A stretch of 64,000 nucleotides of DNA from Streptomyces microflavus (GCF_014650075.1 NZ_BMUG01000011.1:1-64000), one strand, 5' to 3'. Shown: positions 25,710 to 36,345, counted from the first letter of the stretch. The notes: generated by a model from the sequence alone, not told the origin. A program made the numbers and translations.

Positions 25710-28048
25710 CCACCGACCCCACCGCCGACCCCACCGCCACCCCCACCCGCCGCGACCCCTACGACGGCTTCCCCGGACGGATCGGCCGCACCTTCGCCGA
25801 GTCGGAGCCGTCCTGGCCGCCGCGCACGGCCCCCGGTGAGAAGGCCCCCAACATCGTGGTCGTCCTCGTCGACGACATGGGCTACAGCGACATCGGCCCG
25901 TTCGGCTCCGAAATCGCCACGCCGACGCTCGACACCCTGGCCGACGAGGGCGTCCGGCTCACCAACTACCACACCATGCCGCTCTGCTCCCCGGCGCGCG
26001 CGGCCCTGCTCACCGGCCTCAACCCGCACCGCGTCGGCTACTCCATGGTCGCCAACTCCGACCCCGGCTTCCCCGGTTACGGCATGGAGATCGCCGACGA
26101 CATCCCCACCCTCGCCGAGCTGCTCCACGACACCGGCTACGCCACCTACGCCGTCGGCAAATGGCACCTGGTCCGCGACTCCGCCTCCAACGCGGCCGAC
26201 GACCGGGACAACTGGCCGCTGAACAAGGGATTCGACCAGTACTACGGCGTCCTGGAAGGGCTCACCAGCCTCTTCCACCCGCACCAACTGGTCCGCGACA
26301 ACAGCCCCCTGGACATCGACGAGTTCGCGGACGACTACTACTACACCGACGACATCACCGACCAGGCGATCTCCATGGTGAAGTCGCTCCGCGCCCACGA
26401 CCCCGACAAGCCGTTCTTCCTCTACCTGGCCCACAACGCCGTCCACGGCCCGCTCCAGGCCAAGGCCGAGGACATCGCCCGCCACAAGGGCCGCTACGAC
26501 GAGGGCTGGGACGTCCTGCGCGAGAAGCGCTTCGCCGCCCAGCTCGCCGCCGGCCTCCTCCCGGCCGGCACCGAACTGCCCGACCGCAACAGCGAGGCCG
26601 GGCTCGACGTCCCCGCCTGGGGCAGCCTCACCGAGGAGCAACAGAAGCTCTACGCCCGGTACATGGAGGTGTACGCGGCGCTCGTCGACAACATCGACCA
26701 GAACCTGGCCCGGCTCACCGACACCCTCGAAGCGCTCGGCGAACTCGACAACACCATCATCGTCTTCACCTCCGACAACGGCGGCACCGGCGAGGGCGGC
26801 GCCGAGGGCACCCGCTCCTACTTCAGCCGCTTCGTCCACCACCCCGCCCTCCCCGGCGACTGGACCCCCGACGTCGACCGCGACCCGGAACTCATCGGCG
26901 GCCCGCGCAGCCTGGTCCACTACCCCCGCGGCTGGGGCATGGCCTCCAACACCCCCTTCCGGCTCTACAAGGGGCACACGTACGCCGGCGGGGTCCGCGT
27001 CCCGTTCGTCCTGTCCTGGCCCAGGGGCGCCCGCGAAGGGCTGCTCGCCCCCGGGGTGCGCACGCAGTACCAGTACGTCACCGACATCGCCCCCACCCTC
27101 CTGAGGCTGGCCGGGCTGGAGCGCCCCGCCGAGCGGCGCGGGGTCACCCTCCAGGAACCGGACGGCATCAGCTTCACCCCCGTACTCGCCGACCCCGACC
27201 ACGCCTCCACCCACCCCGAGCAGTACTGCGAGATGACGGGAAACCGCAGCTACTACCGGGGCGGCCACAAGCTCGTCACCCTGCACCGCCCCGGCACCCC
27301 CTACGACGACTCCGAGTGGGCGCTCTACGACATCCGCACCGACCCCACCGAGATCCACGACCTCGCCGCCGAACACCCCGGCCTGGTCAAGGAGTTGTCG
27401 GAGGCATGGGAGGCGGCCGCCTGGCGCAACGGGGTCTTCCCGCTCCCCGACGGCAGCGGCGCCCTCGCTCGCCGCAACCCCGCCGAGCAACGGCTGACCC
27501 GCCCGCTGACCCTGCTGCCCGGCACCCCGGAGCTGGAGCGCTACCGCTCCTCCCGACTGGTCTCCCTGCGCTCCTTCGAGATCACCGTCGTCATCGACGG
27601 GACGGGGGAGGGGGTGCTCGTCTCCCACGGCGACCAGGGCGGCGGCTACAGCCTGTACGTCGAGGAGGGGCGGCTGCACCTCGCGTACAACGAGTACGGC
27701 GTCCTGCACGAGACCGACGCCGGACCGCTCGCGCCGGGAGAACACGTCGTCGCCCTCACCGCCACGGCGGAGAAGGGGCTGCGCTGGTCGTTCACCGTCA
27801 GCGTCGACGGCGAGGTGCGGGCCACCCCGCCCAGCGTCCACCAGCTCATCGGCATGGCCCCGTTCCAGGGCATCAGCGTCGGCATCGACCGCAAGTCCCC
27901 GGTCTCCTGGCCGCTGTTCGAACGCCACCGCTCGTTCCGCTACGGAGGCGTCCTGCGCTCGGTCACCTACACCCCCGGGGAGCCCGGCCCCGACTCACCG
28001 GAGGCGGTGGCCGCCGCGCTCAAGCAGGCGGCAGCGGCCTTCGAGTGA
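25706..28048 (+). CDS. Arylsulfatase-type type I sulfatase
   Basis: 780 aa; GGAGAGCC before the ATG. Metal Asp pair in VVLVDDMGYSDIGPFG (D56-D57), FGly motif CSPARAALLTG (Cys94, Arg98), then VGKWHL, LAHNAVHGPLQ and FTSDNGG. No signal peptide; a 45-residue polar N terminus instead. After the sulfatase core, residues about 610-780 form a beta-rich domain (SFEITVVIDG, VSHGDQGGGYSLYVEEGRLH) that looks like a jelly roll. Last gene of the operon, before a strong terminator. Confidence 0.93.
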   Translation: MTTDPTADPTATPTRRDPYDGFPGRIGRTFAESEPSWPPRTAPGEKAPNIVVVLVDDMGYSDIGPFGSEIATPTLDTLADEGVRLTNYHTMPLCSPARAALLTGLNPHRVGYSMVANSDPGFPGYGMEIADDIPTLAELLHDTGYATYAVGKWHLVRDSASNAADDRDNWPLNKGFDQYYGVLEGLTSLFHPHQLVRDNSPLDIDEFADDYYYTDDITDQAISMVKSLRAHDPDKPFFLYLAHNAVHGPLQAKAEDIARHKGRYDEGWDVLREKRFAAQLAAGLLPAGTELPDRNSEAGLDVPAWGSLTEEQQKLYARYMEVYAALVDNIDQNLARLTDTLEALGELDNTIIVFTSDNGGTGEGGAEGTRSYFSRFVHHPALPGDWTPDVDRDPELIGGPRSLVHYPRGWGMASNTPFRLYKGHTYAGGVRVPFVLSWPRGAREGLLAPGVRTQYQYVTDIAPTLLRLAGLERPAERRGVTLQEPDGISFTPVLADPDHASTHPEQYCEMTGNRSYYRGGHKLVTLHRPGTPYDDSEWALYDIRTDPTEIHDLAAEHPGLVKELSEAWEAAAWRNGVFPLPDGSGALARRNPAEQRLTRPLTLLPGTPELERYRSSRLVSLRSFEITVVIDGTGEGVLVSHGDQGGGYSLYVEEGRLHLAYNEYGVLHETDAGPLAPGEHVVALTATAEKGLRWSFTVSVDGEVRATPPSVHQLIGMAPFQGISVGIDRKSPVSWPLFERHRSFRYGGVLRSVTYTPGEPGPDSPEAVAAALKQAAAAFE

Positions 28049-28054
28049 CGCATC

Positions 28055-28084
28055 CCGGCCCCCGGCACAACAGCCGGGGGCCGG
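28055..28084. terminator. Terminator between sulfatase operon and MerR gene
   Basis: A perfect 12-bp GC-rich stem (28055-28066 with 28073-28084) closes on ACAACA. It sits between two convergent genes and can act both ways. No T-run. Confidence 0.8.
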
Positions 28085-28089
28085 TCCCG

Positions 28090-28434
28090 TCACCCCTCCG
28101 TCAACAACCCCGCCAACGCCCCCCGGCTGCGCCGCAGCGCCTCCATCCGCTCGTCCATCGCCGCCAGTTCCCCGTCGAGGATCTCCCGCAGCTCCGCACA
28201 CCAGTCCAACCCCGGCTGCTCACCCCGGGCGCACGGCAGCACCTCCCGGATCACCTCGGTGGACAGACCGGCCCGCAGCAGCGCCCGGATCTTCGCCACG
28301 GAGAGGACCGCCCCCTCGTCGTAGGCGCGGTAGCCGTTCGCCCCGCGCCCGGCCGCCAGCAGCCCCTGCGCCTCGTAGTACCGCAACGACCGCGCACTGA
28401 CGCCCGTCCGCCGGGACAACTCCCCGATCAGCAT
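28090..28434 (-). CDS. MerR family transcriptional regulator
   Basis: 114 aa. The MerR winged helix is at the N terminus (IGELSRRTGVSARSLRYYEA, GLLAAGRGANGYRAYDE), followed by the dimerisation helix. One Cys pair (C90xxxxxxxxxC-like: PCARGEQPGLDWC) might bind a metal or sense redox, but the usual CueR/ZntR metal loop is absent. It is divergent from an aminotransferase gene across a 19-bp-spacer promoter. Confidence 0.88.
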   Translation of the reverse strand: MLIGELSRRTGVSARSLRYYEAQGLLAAGRGANGYRAYDEGAVLSVAKIRALLRAGLSTEVIREVLPCARGEQPGLDWCAELREILDGELAAMDERMEALRRSRGALAGLLTEG

Positions 28435-28455
28435 GTTTCCCCCGCCCGTCCGCGC

Positions 28456-28486
28456 TTGACCTTGTCACCGGTGTCAAGCCCTAACG
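28456..28486 (+). promoter_or_regulatory. MerR-type promoter with 19-bp spacer and operator
   Basis: TTGACC (28456-28461), a 19-bp spacer and CTAACG (28481-28486). The spacer holds the near-perfect palindrome CTTGTCACCGGTGTCAAG (28461-28478, arms matching at 8 of 9). An over-long spacer covered by a dyad is the hallmark of MerR-activated promoters. The mRNA would start about 1-2 nt before the aminotransferase ATG at 28495. Confidence 0.75.
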
Positions 28487-28494
28487 TCCCGCCC

Positions 28495-29325
28495 ATGAGC
28501 GAAGATTCCCCGACCCTCGTCCACCTGAACGGCCGGACCGCGACCACCGACGATCTCGCGCCCCTCGCCTTCACGGGCCACGCCCACTTCACCGCGATGC
28601 AGATCCGCGGCGGCCGGATCCGCGGCCTGGACCTCCACCTGGAGCGGCTGCGGGCCGCGTCGGTGGAGCTGTTCGGCCGGGCCCTGCCCGAGGACCTGGT
28701 CCGCTCCCACCTGCGTACCGCGCTCCTGGCCCATGTCCGTACCGCACCCCGCGAAGGACCGGCCGACCTCTCGCTGACGGCCACGGTGTACTCACCGGCC
28801 GGAGAGTTCACCGCGGCCGACGCGGAACCCGCACTCCTCGTACGCACCGGACCGCCGTCCTCCGGCCCCGGCGGCCCGCTGGCGCTGGCGGCGACGGAAC
28901 ACGAACGGTTCCTGCCGCACGTCAAGCACGTCGGCGAGGTGGCCAAGACGCACCTCCTCCGCCGGGCCGTGGCCGAGGGCTACGACGACGCCGCCTTCCT
29001 GGACCGGGAGGGCCGGTTCAGCGAGGCGACTATCTGGAACCTGGTGTTCTGGGACGGCGATTCGGTGGTGTGGCCCGAGGCCCGGATCCTGACCGGAACG
29101 ACCCTGGGCATCGTCCGCCGGCAGCTGGACCGGCTCGGAATCGGGCAACGGGTCGCGCCCGTCACCCCCGGCGGTCTCCCCGCCCTCGCCGGCGCGGCCG
29201 TCATGAACTCCTGGACCCCGGGCGTACCCGTCCACCGCATCGGCACCACCGGACTGCCCGCCGCCCCACGCTTCCTGGAGCTGCTCCACCGCGCGTACGA
29301 GGCCGAGCCGCCCACCGCACCCTGA
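28495..29325 (+). CDS. Aminotransferase class IV family protein
   Basis: 276 aa. Fold-type IV PLP enzyme of the ilvE/pabC/DAAT superfamily: LNGRTATTDDLAPLAF, LDLHLERLRAAS, the catalytic Lys in VGEVAKTHLLRRA, DREGRFSEATIWNLVFWDGD (the SEAT/SEG...N motif) and ILTGTTLGIVRRQL. Function within the class is open: branched-chain transaminase, ADC lyase or amine transaminase. Its MerR-type promoter suggests induction by a small molecule. Confidence 0.85.
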   Translation: MSEDSPTLVHLNGRTATTDDLAPLAFTGHAHFTAMQIRGGRIRGLDLHLERLRAASVELFGRALPEDLVRSHLRTALLAHVRTAPREGPADLSLTATVYSPAGEFTAADAEPALLVRTGPPSSGPGGPLALAATEHERFLPHVKHVGEVAKTHLLRRAVAEGYDDAAFLDREGRFSEATIWNLVFWDGDSVVWPEARILTGTTLGIVRRQLDRLGIGQRVAPVTPGGLPALAGAAVMNSWTPGVPVHRIGTTGLPAAPRFLELLHRAYEAEPPTAP

Positions 29326-29331
29326 AACGCA

Positions 29332-29367
29332 CGGTGGCCGCCCCTGAGGAACCAGGGGCAGCCACCG
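29332..29367. terminator. Terminator between aminotransferase and GH15 genes
   Basis: CGGTGGCCGCCCCTG (29332-29346) pairs with CAGGGGCAGCCACCG (29353-29367) except at one base. The loop is AGGAAC. Bidirectional between convergent genes. Confidence 0.8.
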
Positions 29368-29384
29368 ACACGACGAACCGGGCC

Positions 29385-31211
29385 TCAGCCCACGTACGCA
29401 CCGCTCGCCGTCAGCCGCAGCGCCGTGTCGATCAGCGGAACGTGGCTGAACGCCTGCGGGAAGTTCCCCACCTGGCGCTGCAGGTTGGAGTCCCACTCCT
29501 CGGCCAGCAGGCCCAGGTCGTTGCGGAGCGCCAGCAGCTTCTCGAACAGCTGGCGCGCCTCGTCGACCCGGCCGATCATCGCGAGGTCGTCGGCCATCCA
29601 GAACGAGCAGGCCAGGAACGCGCCCTCGTCGCCTGCCAGACCGTCGACGCCCGCCTCCTCACCCTCGGTGGGGTAGCGGAGGATGAAGCCGTCCTCCGTG
29701 GACAGCTCCCGCTGGATCGCCTCGATCGTGCCGATGACCCGCTTGTCGTCCGGCGGCAGGAAGCCCATCTGCGGGATGAGCAGCAGGGAGGCGTCCAGCT
29801 CCTTCGACCCGTAGGACTGGGTGAAGGTGTTGCGCTCCTTGTCGTAGCCGCGCTCGCAGACGTCCCGGTGGATGTCGTCGCGGAGCTCGTACCACCGCTC
29901 CAGCGGGCCTTCGACGTCCCCGGACTCGACCAGCTTGATCGTCCGGTCGACCGCGACCCACGCCATCACCTTCGAGTGCACGAAGTGCCGGCGCGGCCCG
30001 CGCACCTCCCAGATGCCCTCGTCCGGCTCCTCCCAGTGCTTCTCCAGGTACTCGATCAGCTTGAGCTGGAGGCCCATCGCGTAGTCGTTGCGGGTCAGCC
30101 CGGTCATGTGCGCCAGGTGCAGCGCCTCGGTGACCTCGCCGTAGACGTCGAGCTGGAGCTGGTTGGCGGCGCCGTTGCCGACCCGGACCGGGCCGGAGTT
30201 CTCGTAACCCGGCAGCCAGTCCAGCTCCGCCTCGCCGAGCTCGCGCTCGCCGGCGATGCCGTACATGATCTGGAGGTTCTCCGGGTCACCCGCCACCGCC
30301 CGCAGCAGCCACTCGCGCCACGCCCGGGCCTCTTCGCGGTAGCCGGTGCGCAGCAGCGAGGAGAGGGTGATCGCGGCGTCCCGCAGCCAGGTGTAGCGGT
30401 AGTCCCAGTTCCGTACGCCCCCGATCTCCTCGGGGAGCGAGGTGGTCGGCGCGGCGACGATGCCACCGGTCGGCGCGTACGTCAGCGCCTTCAGGGTGAT
30501 CAGCGAGCGGACGACGGCCTCCCGGTAGGGACCGTGGTACGTACACTGATCGACCCATTCGCGCCAGAACAGCTCGGTCGCCTCCAGGGACCCCTCCGGG
30601 TCGGGGAGGGCGGGCGGCTCGTGGTGCGAGGGCTGCCAGCTGATGGTGAAGGCCACCCGGTCGCCGGGGCCGACGGTGAAGTCGGAGTAGGTCGTCAGGT
30701 TCTTGCCGTAGGTGTCCGCCTCGGTGTCCAGCCAGACGGAGTCCGGCCCGGCGACGGCGACCGTGCGGTTGTCGACCTTGTGCACCCACGGCGTGACCCG
30801 GCCGTAGCTGAACCGCATACGCAGCTCCGAGCGCATCGGCACCCGGCCGCTGACGCCCTCCACGATCCGGATGAGCTGCGGTGCCCCGTCTCGCGGCGGC
30901 ATGAAATCGGTCACCCGTACGGTGCCGCGCGGCGTGTCCCACTCCGATTCCAGGATGAGGGAGTCACCCCGGTAGCGGCGCCGGTCCGCGTGGAGCGGCT
31001 CGGTTCCCTCCGCCCGCGCGGGAGCCAGCCGCCAGAAGCCGTGTTCCTCGGTGCCCAGCAGTCCCGCGAAGACGGCGTGCGAATCGAAGCGGGGAAGGCA
31101 CAGCCAGTCCGCCGTGCCGTCCCGGCAGACCAGGGCAGCGGTCTGCATGTCTCCGATGAGTGCGTAATCCTCGATGCGCCCGGCCACGTGCGTCTCCAGT
31201 CGAACGGCCAT
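29385..31211 (-). CDS. Glycoside hydrolase family 15 (trehalase/glucoamylase type)
   Basis: 608 aa, no signal peptide. N-terminal beta-sandwich (IEDYALIGDMQTAALVCRDG then TADWLCLPRFDS) and an (alpha/alpha)6 barrel with GGVRNWDYRYTWLRDAA, IAGERELGEAELDWLPGY and DEGIWEVRGPRRHFVHSKVM. The closing block is LLAEEWDSNLQRQVGNFPQAFSH. Mycobacterial proteins of this type hydrolyse trehalose, so a cytoplasmic trehalase is likely, but isomaltose or dextrin substrates are possible. Confidence 0.9.
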   Translation of the reverse strand: MAVRLETHVAGRIEDYALIGDMQTAALVCRDGTADWLCLPRFDSHAVFAGLLGTEEHGFWRLAPARAEGTEPLHADRRRYRGDSLILESEWDTPRGTVRVTDFMPPRDGAPQLIRIVEGVSGRVPMRSELRMRFSYGRVTPWVHKVDNRTVAVAGPDSVWLDTEADTYGKNLTTYSDFTVGPGDRVAFTISWQPSHHEPPALPDPEGSLEATELFWREWVDQCTYHGPYREAVVRSLITLKALTYAPTGGIVAAPTTSLPEEIGGVRNWDYRYTWLRDAAITLSSLLRTGYREEARAWREWLLRAVAGDPENLQIMYGIAGERELGEAELDWLPGYENSGPVRVGNGAANQLQLDVYGEVTEALHLAHMTGLTRNDYAMGLQLKLIEYLEKHWEEPDEGIWEVRGPRRHFVHSKVMAWVAVDRTIKLVESGDVEGPLERWYELRDDIHRDVCERGYDKERNTFTQSYGSKELDASLLLIPQMGFLPPDDKRVIGTIEAIQRELSTEDGFILRYPTEGEEAGVDGLAGDEGAFLACSFWMADDLAMIGRVDEARQLFEKLLALRNDLGLLAEEWDSNLQRQVGNFPQAFSHVPLIDTALRLTASGAYVG

Positions 31212-31632
31212 GTCGCCCCGACCGGGGCGCTTACTGGGGTATGGGGTCGTTGGGTCGTAGGGTTTTCACCCTGGAGGAACCGACGAGTTCCTGTACCGGT
31301 AGCGGGCCCAAGTGGTGCCGCTGCCCGGCCGTCTCGGCAGCGAGTGTCCGAGCAGGATACGACGCGGTACGAAGATCCGCGCGACGGTCCCCGCAACATC
31401 TCTGAGCTGATCGGGTGGGACGTGAAACGACTGGGGTGATGGTGTGACGCCCCTGTGCAGGGTGTGGCCGGAAGCAGCCTCCCCTCGTCGCTGTTACCCT
31501 GGTAGCCCGTGGACCGGTGGTCGTATCCGACAGCGGACGAGGCCCCCGAACCGCAGCGACGGCGCCCCGGAGTCTCCGGTTCGGCAGCCGGTACGCACCT
31601 CACAACCGCGACCACGGGAGCCCCCTTTGGCT
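31212..31632. other. Intergenic region between GH15 and pyrG
   Basis: About 420 bp with divergent promoters presumed. I see no convincing gene, operator or riboswitch. A GGGAG ribosome site (31616-31620) precedes pyrG. GTTACCC (about 31494) could be a -10 for pyrG but has no clear -35. Confidence 0.5.
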
Positions 31633-33288
<1,656 letters not shown>

Positions 33289-33307
33289 TTCCGAGGCATT
33301 ACGGTTG

Positions 33308-33343
33308 ACCGGGGTACGGATCCTGACGGATACGTGCCCCGGT
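33308..33343 (+). terminator. Terminator after pyrG
   Basis: ACCGGGGTACG (33308-33318) pairs with CGTGCCCCGGT (33333-33343), followed by TTCTCGTTTTG. This is a standard hairpin and T-rich tail between pyrG and the nudix gene. Confidence 0.8.
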
Positions 33344-33378
33344 TTCTCGTTTTGTACGTGGTACGTGGGAGGACGCAC

Positions 33379-34005
33379 ATGGGTATCCAGGACACGCCCG
33401 AGGAGTGGCAGGTCACCGCGACCGTCACCCCCTTCACCGGCAACAAGACCAGCGTCCGCACCGACCAGGTGGTCATGCCCGACGGCTCCGTCCACGGCCG
33501 TGACTACCAGGTCCACCCCGGTTCCGTCGCGATCCTCGCGGTCGACGAGGACGATCAGGTCCTCGTCGTACGCCAGTACCGCCACCCGGTCCGCCAGCGG
33601 CTCTGGGAGATCCCCGCCGGACTGCTCGACGTCCCCGGTGAGAACCCCCTGCACGCCGCCCAGCGCGAGCTGTACGAGGAGGCGCACGTCAAGGCCGAGG
33701 AGTGGCGAGTGCTGACCGACGTCTACACCACGCCCGGCGGCTGCGACGAGGCCGTACGGATCTTCCTCGCCCGCGGCCTCTCCGACGTGGAGGGCGAGCG
33801 GTTCGCGGTCTCCGAGGAGGAGGCCGACATGGAGCAGGCGCGCATTCCGCTGCCCGAGCTGGTGCGTTCGGTGCTGGCGGGGGACCTGCACAACAACTGC
33901 CTGGTCGTCGGCGCCCTCGCGCTCACCGCCGTCCTCGCGGGCGACGGCGTCGACTCGCTCCGCCCGGCCGAGGCGCCCTGGCCGGCCCGGCCGTTCGAGG
34001 CCTGA
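33379..34005 (+). CDS. ADP-ribose pyrophosphatase-type nudix hydrolase
   Basis: 208 aa from ATG 33379 (GGGAGGAC upstream). Nudix box GLLDVPGENPLHAAQRELYE followed by EAHV, with the one-residue insertion before the Glu that also occurs in the mycobacterial ADPRase (Rv1700) in the same place after pyrG. Conserved VLVVRQYRHPVRQRLWEIPAG precedes it. Hydrolyses ADP-ribose to AMP and ribose-5-phosphate by family. Confidence 0.92.
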   Translation: MGIQDTPEEWQVTATVTPFTGNKTSVRTDQVVMPDGSVHGRDYQVHPGSVAILAVDEDDQVLVVRQYRHPVRQRLWEIPAGLLDVPGENPLHAAQRELYEEAHVKAEEWRVLTDVYTTPGGCDEAVRIFLARGLSDVEGERFAVSEEEADMEQARIPLPELVRSVLAGDLHNNCLVVGALALTAVLAGDGVDSLRPAEAPWPARPFEA

Positions 34006-34200
34006 CGGCCCGTCCGCTCCCCCCAACCCCCTCCATCCATCCTCCGGTCGGACGATCGTAAGAAATGCTGATCCGATCGGGGGATGTTCTCCCGTGCTCC
34101 GCCCCGCTCCGCAGTGATCCACACCACCGCTGAACTACGCTCGAAAGGCCCCGACCGGAGTTCCGGCGGGCACCGCGTGCAGCGAAGTGGAGCGTGGCCC

Positions 34201-36345
34201 GTGACCGATCAGGCGGTGGACACCAGCGGCCCGGCCGAAGCTGCGGGGACCGAGGAGCCGCCCGGCGCCGCCCCGCCCCGATTCTTCGGCAGGGAACGCG
34301 AGTTGAAGGCCCTGCGGGCGGACATCGAACGGGCCGGCCTGGACACCCTGGCCGGCCGCAAGACCCCCCGCGCCCGGGTCCTGCTCATCGCCGGCCGCCC
34401 CGGCTCCGGCCGCAGCGCACTCGCCGCCGAACTCGCGGGCGCCCTCACCGGTACGGGTACGGCCCCGGCCGACGCCTCGGGACCGGAATCCGGAACGGGC
34501 GCGCTGCCCTGGGCCGTTCCCGGTACGGGCTCCGGCGACTACCCCGACGGGGTGCTCCGGGTCGGCCTCACCGAACCCGGCGGCGAACCCGTCCCCACCG
34601 AACGCACCGCCGGGGAGATCCTGGGGTTGCTGGGGCTCGCCGTCCCGCCCGGCGCCGACCAGGACGAACTCTCCGAGATGGTCCGCGAGGCCCTCGCCGT
34701 ACGCCGGCTGGTGCTGCTCCTCGACGACGCGGCCGACGCCGAACAGGTCGACCCGCTGCTCCCGGAGAACCCGGACTGCCTGGTCGTCGCCGTCGCCACC
34801 GGCCCGCTGACCGGAATCCCGGACGTGCGGCCCTGCACCATCGGCGGACTCGAGGCGGGCGCCGCCGTCCAGCTGCTCGCCCGCGCCATCGGCCAGGTCC
34901 GCATCACCGTCGACCCGCGCACCGCCGAGAGCCTCTCCGAGGAGTGCGGGGGACAGCCCGCCGCGCTGGCCCTGATCGGCGGCTGGCTCGCCGCCCACCC
35001 CATGGCCTCCGTCGCCGACGTCACCAAGCAGCTCCACGAACTCCCCGACTCCGGCGAGCAGCAGCCCACCGGGGCCCGCCCGCTGGCCCGCGCCCTCCGG
35101 CTCGTCCACGACTCCCTGCCGCAGGCCGCCGCCCGGATACTGCGCCTCCTCGCCCTCGCGCCCGCCGGGCTCGCCGACGCCCACACCGCCTCCGCGCTGG
35201 CCGGCTGCTCGGTCTCGGCCGCCCAGTCGACGCTGGACGACTTCGTGCGGCTCGGGCTCCTGCGGACGGACGGCGCCGCCCACCCCCAGTACGGGATCCC
35301 CGGCTGCCTCGCCCCGATGCTGCGGGCCCTCCTGGAGGACCGGGACCGGCCCGCCGAGATCCAGCTGGCCCGCGCCCGGATGCTGGAGCGGACCGTGCGC
35401 CGGCTCCAGGCCTGCCGGGCGGTCACCGAGGCCGACGGCTCCACCGCCCACCGCAAGCTCGCCGGGCTGCCACGCTCCCTGCGCTTCCCCAGCGCGGAGG
35501 AGGCGGGTGTCTGGCTGCTGCTGCGCCAGCCCGCCCTGCTCGCCTCGGCCCGGCTCGCGGTGGCCGACGGCGAGCTCGACACCCTGGCCCGGCGGCTGGT
35601 CGCCGCCCTGGTGCGGGCGCTGGCCGTGCACCGGGGCACCGAGGCAGCCGCCCCGGAGCTGTACGGGCTGCACGGCCTGGTCCTGGACGTGGCCGTCCGC
35701 CGCGATCTGCCCCGCGAACAGGCGGCGGCGCTGCTGAACCTGGCCGACCTGGACGCCCGCACCGGCCGCCCCCGGGACGCCCTGACCCGCTACCGGGCCG
35801 CGCTGGATGCCGGACGGGCCGCCGGGGACCTGTACGCGACGGGCCGCGCGATGGAATCCGTAGGCAGTACGTACGCCGAGCTCGGCGACTACCACCGGGC
35901 CTCCGACTGGTACGGCCGGGCGCTCGCCCAGCGCCTCACCCAGGGGGAGCGCGCGGACGAGGCACGCCTCTACGGGCGGCTCGGCGCGGTGCACAGCTAC
36001 GCCGGGCGGTACGGCGAGGCGCTGCGGAACTGGCGGGCCGCCGCGGCGGGCCACCGCAGGCTCGGCGACCTGGCGGCCCAGGCGCGGGCGCTCAGCGAGG
36101 CCGCCCGGGTGCAGGAGTACGCGGGGCGGCCGCACGACTCGCTGCACACCTGCCGGGAGGCGGCCGAGCTGGCCCGTCGCGCCGATGACGTGCGGCTTCA
36201 GGCGGCGCTGCAGCTCCGGCTGGCCGACACCCTGGACCGGCTCGGCGATCCGGCGGCGGCCAGGCTGCACAGGTCCGCTGCCGACAGATTGCTGGGTGAG
36301 GAGGGTTCTGCCTACGAAATCCGCAGTGCTTCGACAGAAAGTTAA
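34201..36345 (+). CDS. STAND/NB-ARC-like ATPase with TPR domain (AfsR-like without DNA-binding domain)
   Basis: 714 aa from GTG 34201. The FGRERELKALRADIE entry and LLIAGRPGSGRSALAAELAG P-loop (residues 65-72) are followed by a Walker B-like VLLLDDAADAEQVDPLLPEN and a winged-helix part (QSTLDDFVRLGLLRTDG). TPR repeats fill about 510-700 (RAMESVGSTYAELGDYHRAS...). The P-loop Lys is Arg71. No SARP-type DNA-binding domain is present, unlike AfsR. Role unknown; signalling scaffold is inference. Confidence 0.82.
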   Translation: MTDQAVDTSGPAEAAGTEEPPGAAPPRFFGRERELKALRADIERAGLDTLAGRKTPRARVLLIAGRPGSGRSALAAELAGALTGTGTAPADASGPESGTGALPWAVPGTGSGDYPDGVLRVGLTEPGGEPVPTERTAGEILGLLGLAVPPGADQDELSEMVREALAVRRLVLLLDDAADAEQVDPLLPENPDCLVVAVATGPLTGIPDVRPCTIGGLEAGAAVQLLARAIGQVRITVDPRTAESLSEECGGQPAALALIGGWLAAHPMASVADVTKQLHELPDSGEQQPTGARPLARALRLVHDSLPQAAARILRLLALAPAGLADAHTASALAGCSVSAAQSTLDDFVRLGLLRTDGAAHPQYGIPGCLAPMLRALLEDRDRPAEIQLARARMLERTVRRLQACRAVTEADGSTAHRKLAGLPRSLRFPSAEEAGVWLLLRQPALLASARLAVADGELDTLARRLVAALVRALAVHRGTEAAAPELYGLHGLVLDVAVRRDLPREQAAALLNLADLDARTGRPRDALTRYRAALDAGRAAGDLYATGRAMESVGSTYAELGDYHRASDWYGRALAQRLTQGERADEARLYGRLGAVHSYAGRYGEALRNWRAAAAGHRRLGDLAAQARALSEAARVQEYAGRPHDSLHTCREAAELARRADDVRLQAALQLRLADTLDRLGDPAAARLHRSAADRLLGEEGSAYEIRSASTES

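Noticed and set aside
25004..27928. 974-codon open frame antisense to the second sulfatase
   Set aside because: Same cause; the Gly/Val/Glu-rich translation has no domain.
12628..28048. Integrated element with attachment sites
   Set aside because: No integrase, transposase, tRNA gene or flanking direct repeats found; GC and codon use resemble the surroundings, so recent mobile-element transfer is not supported.
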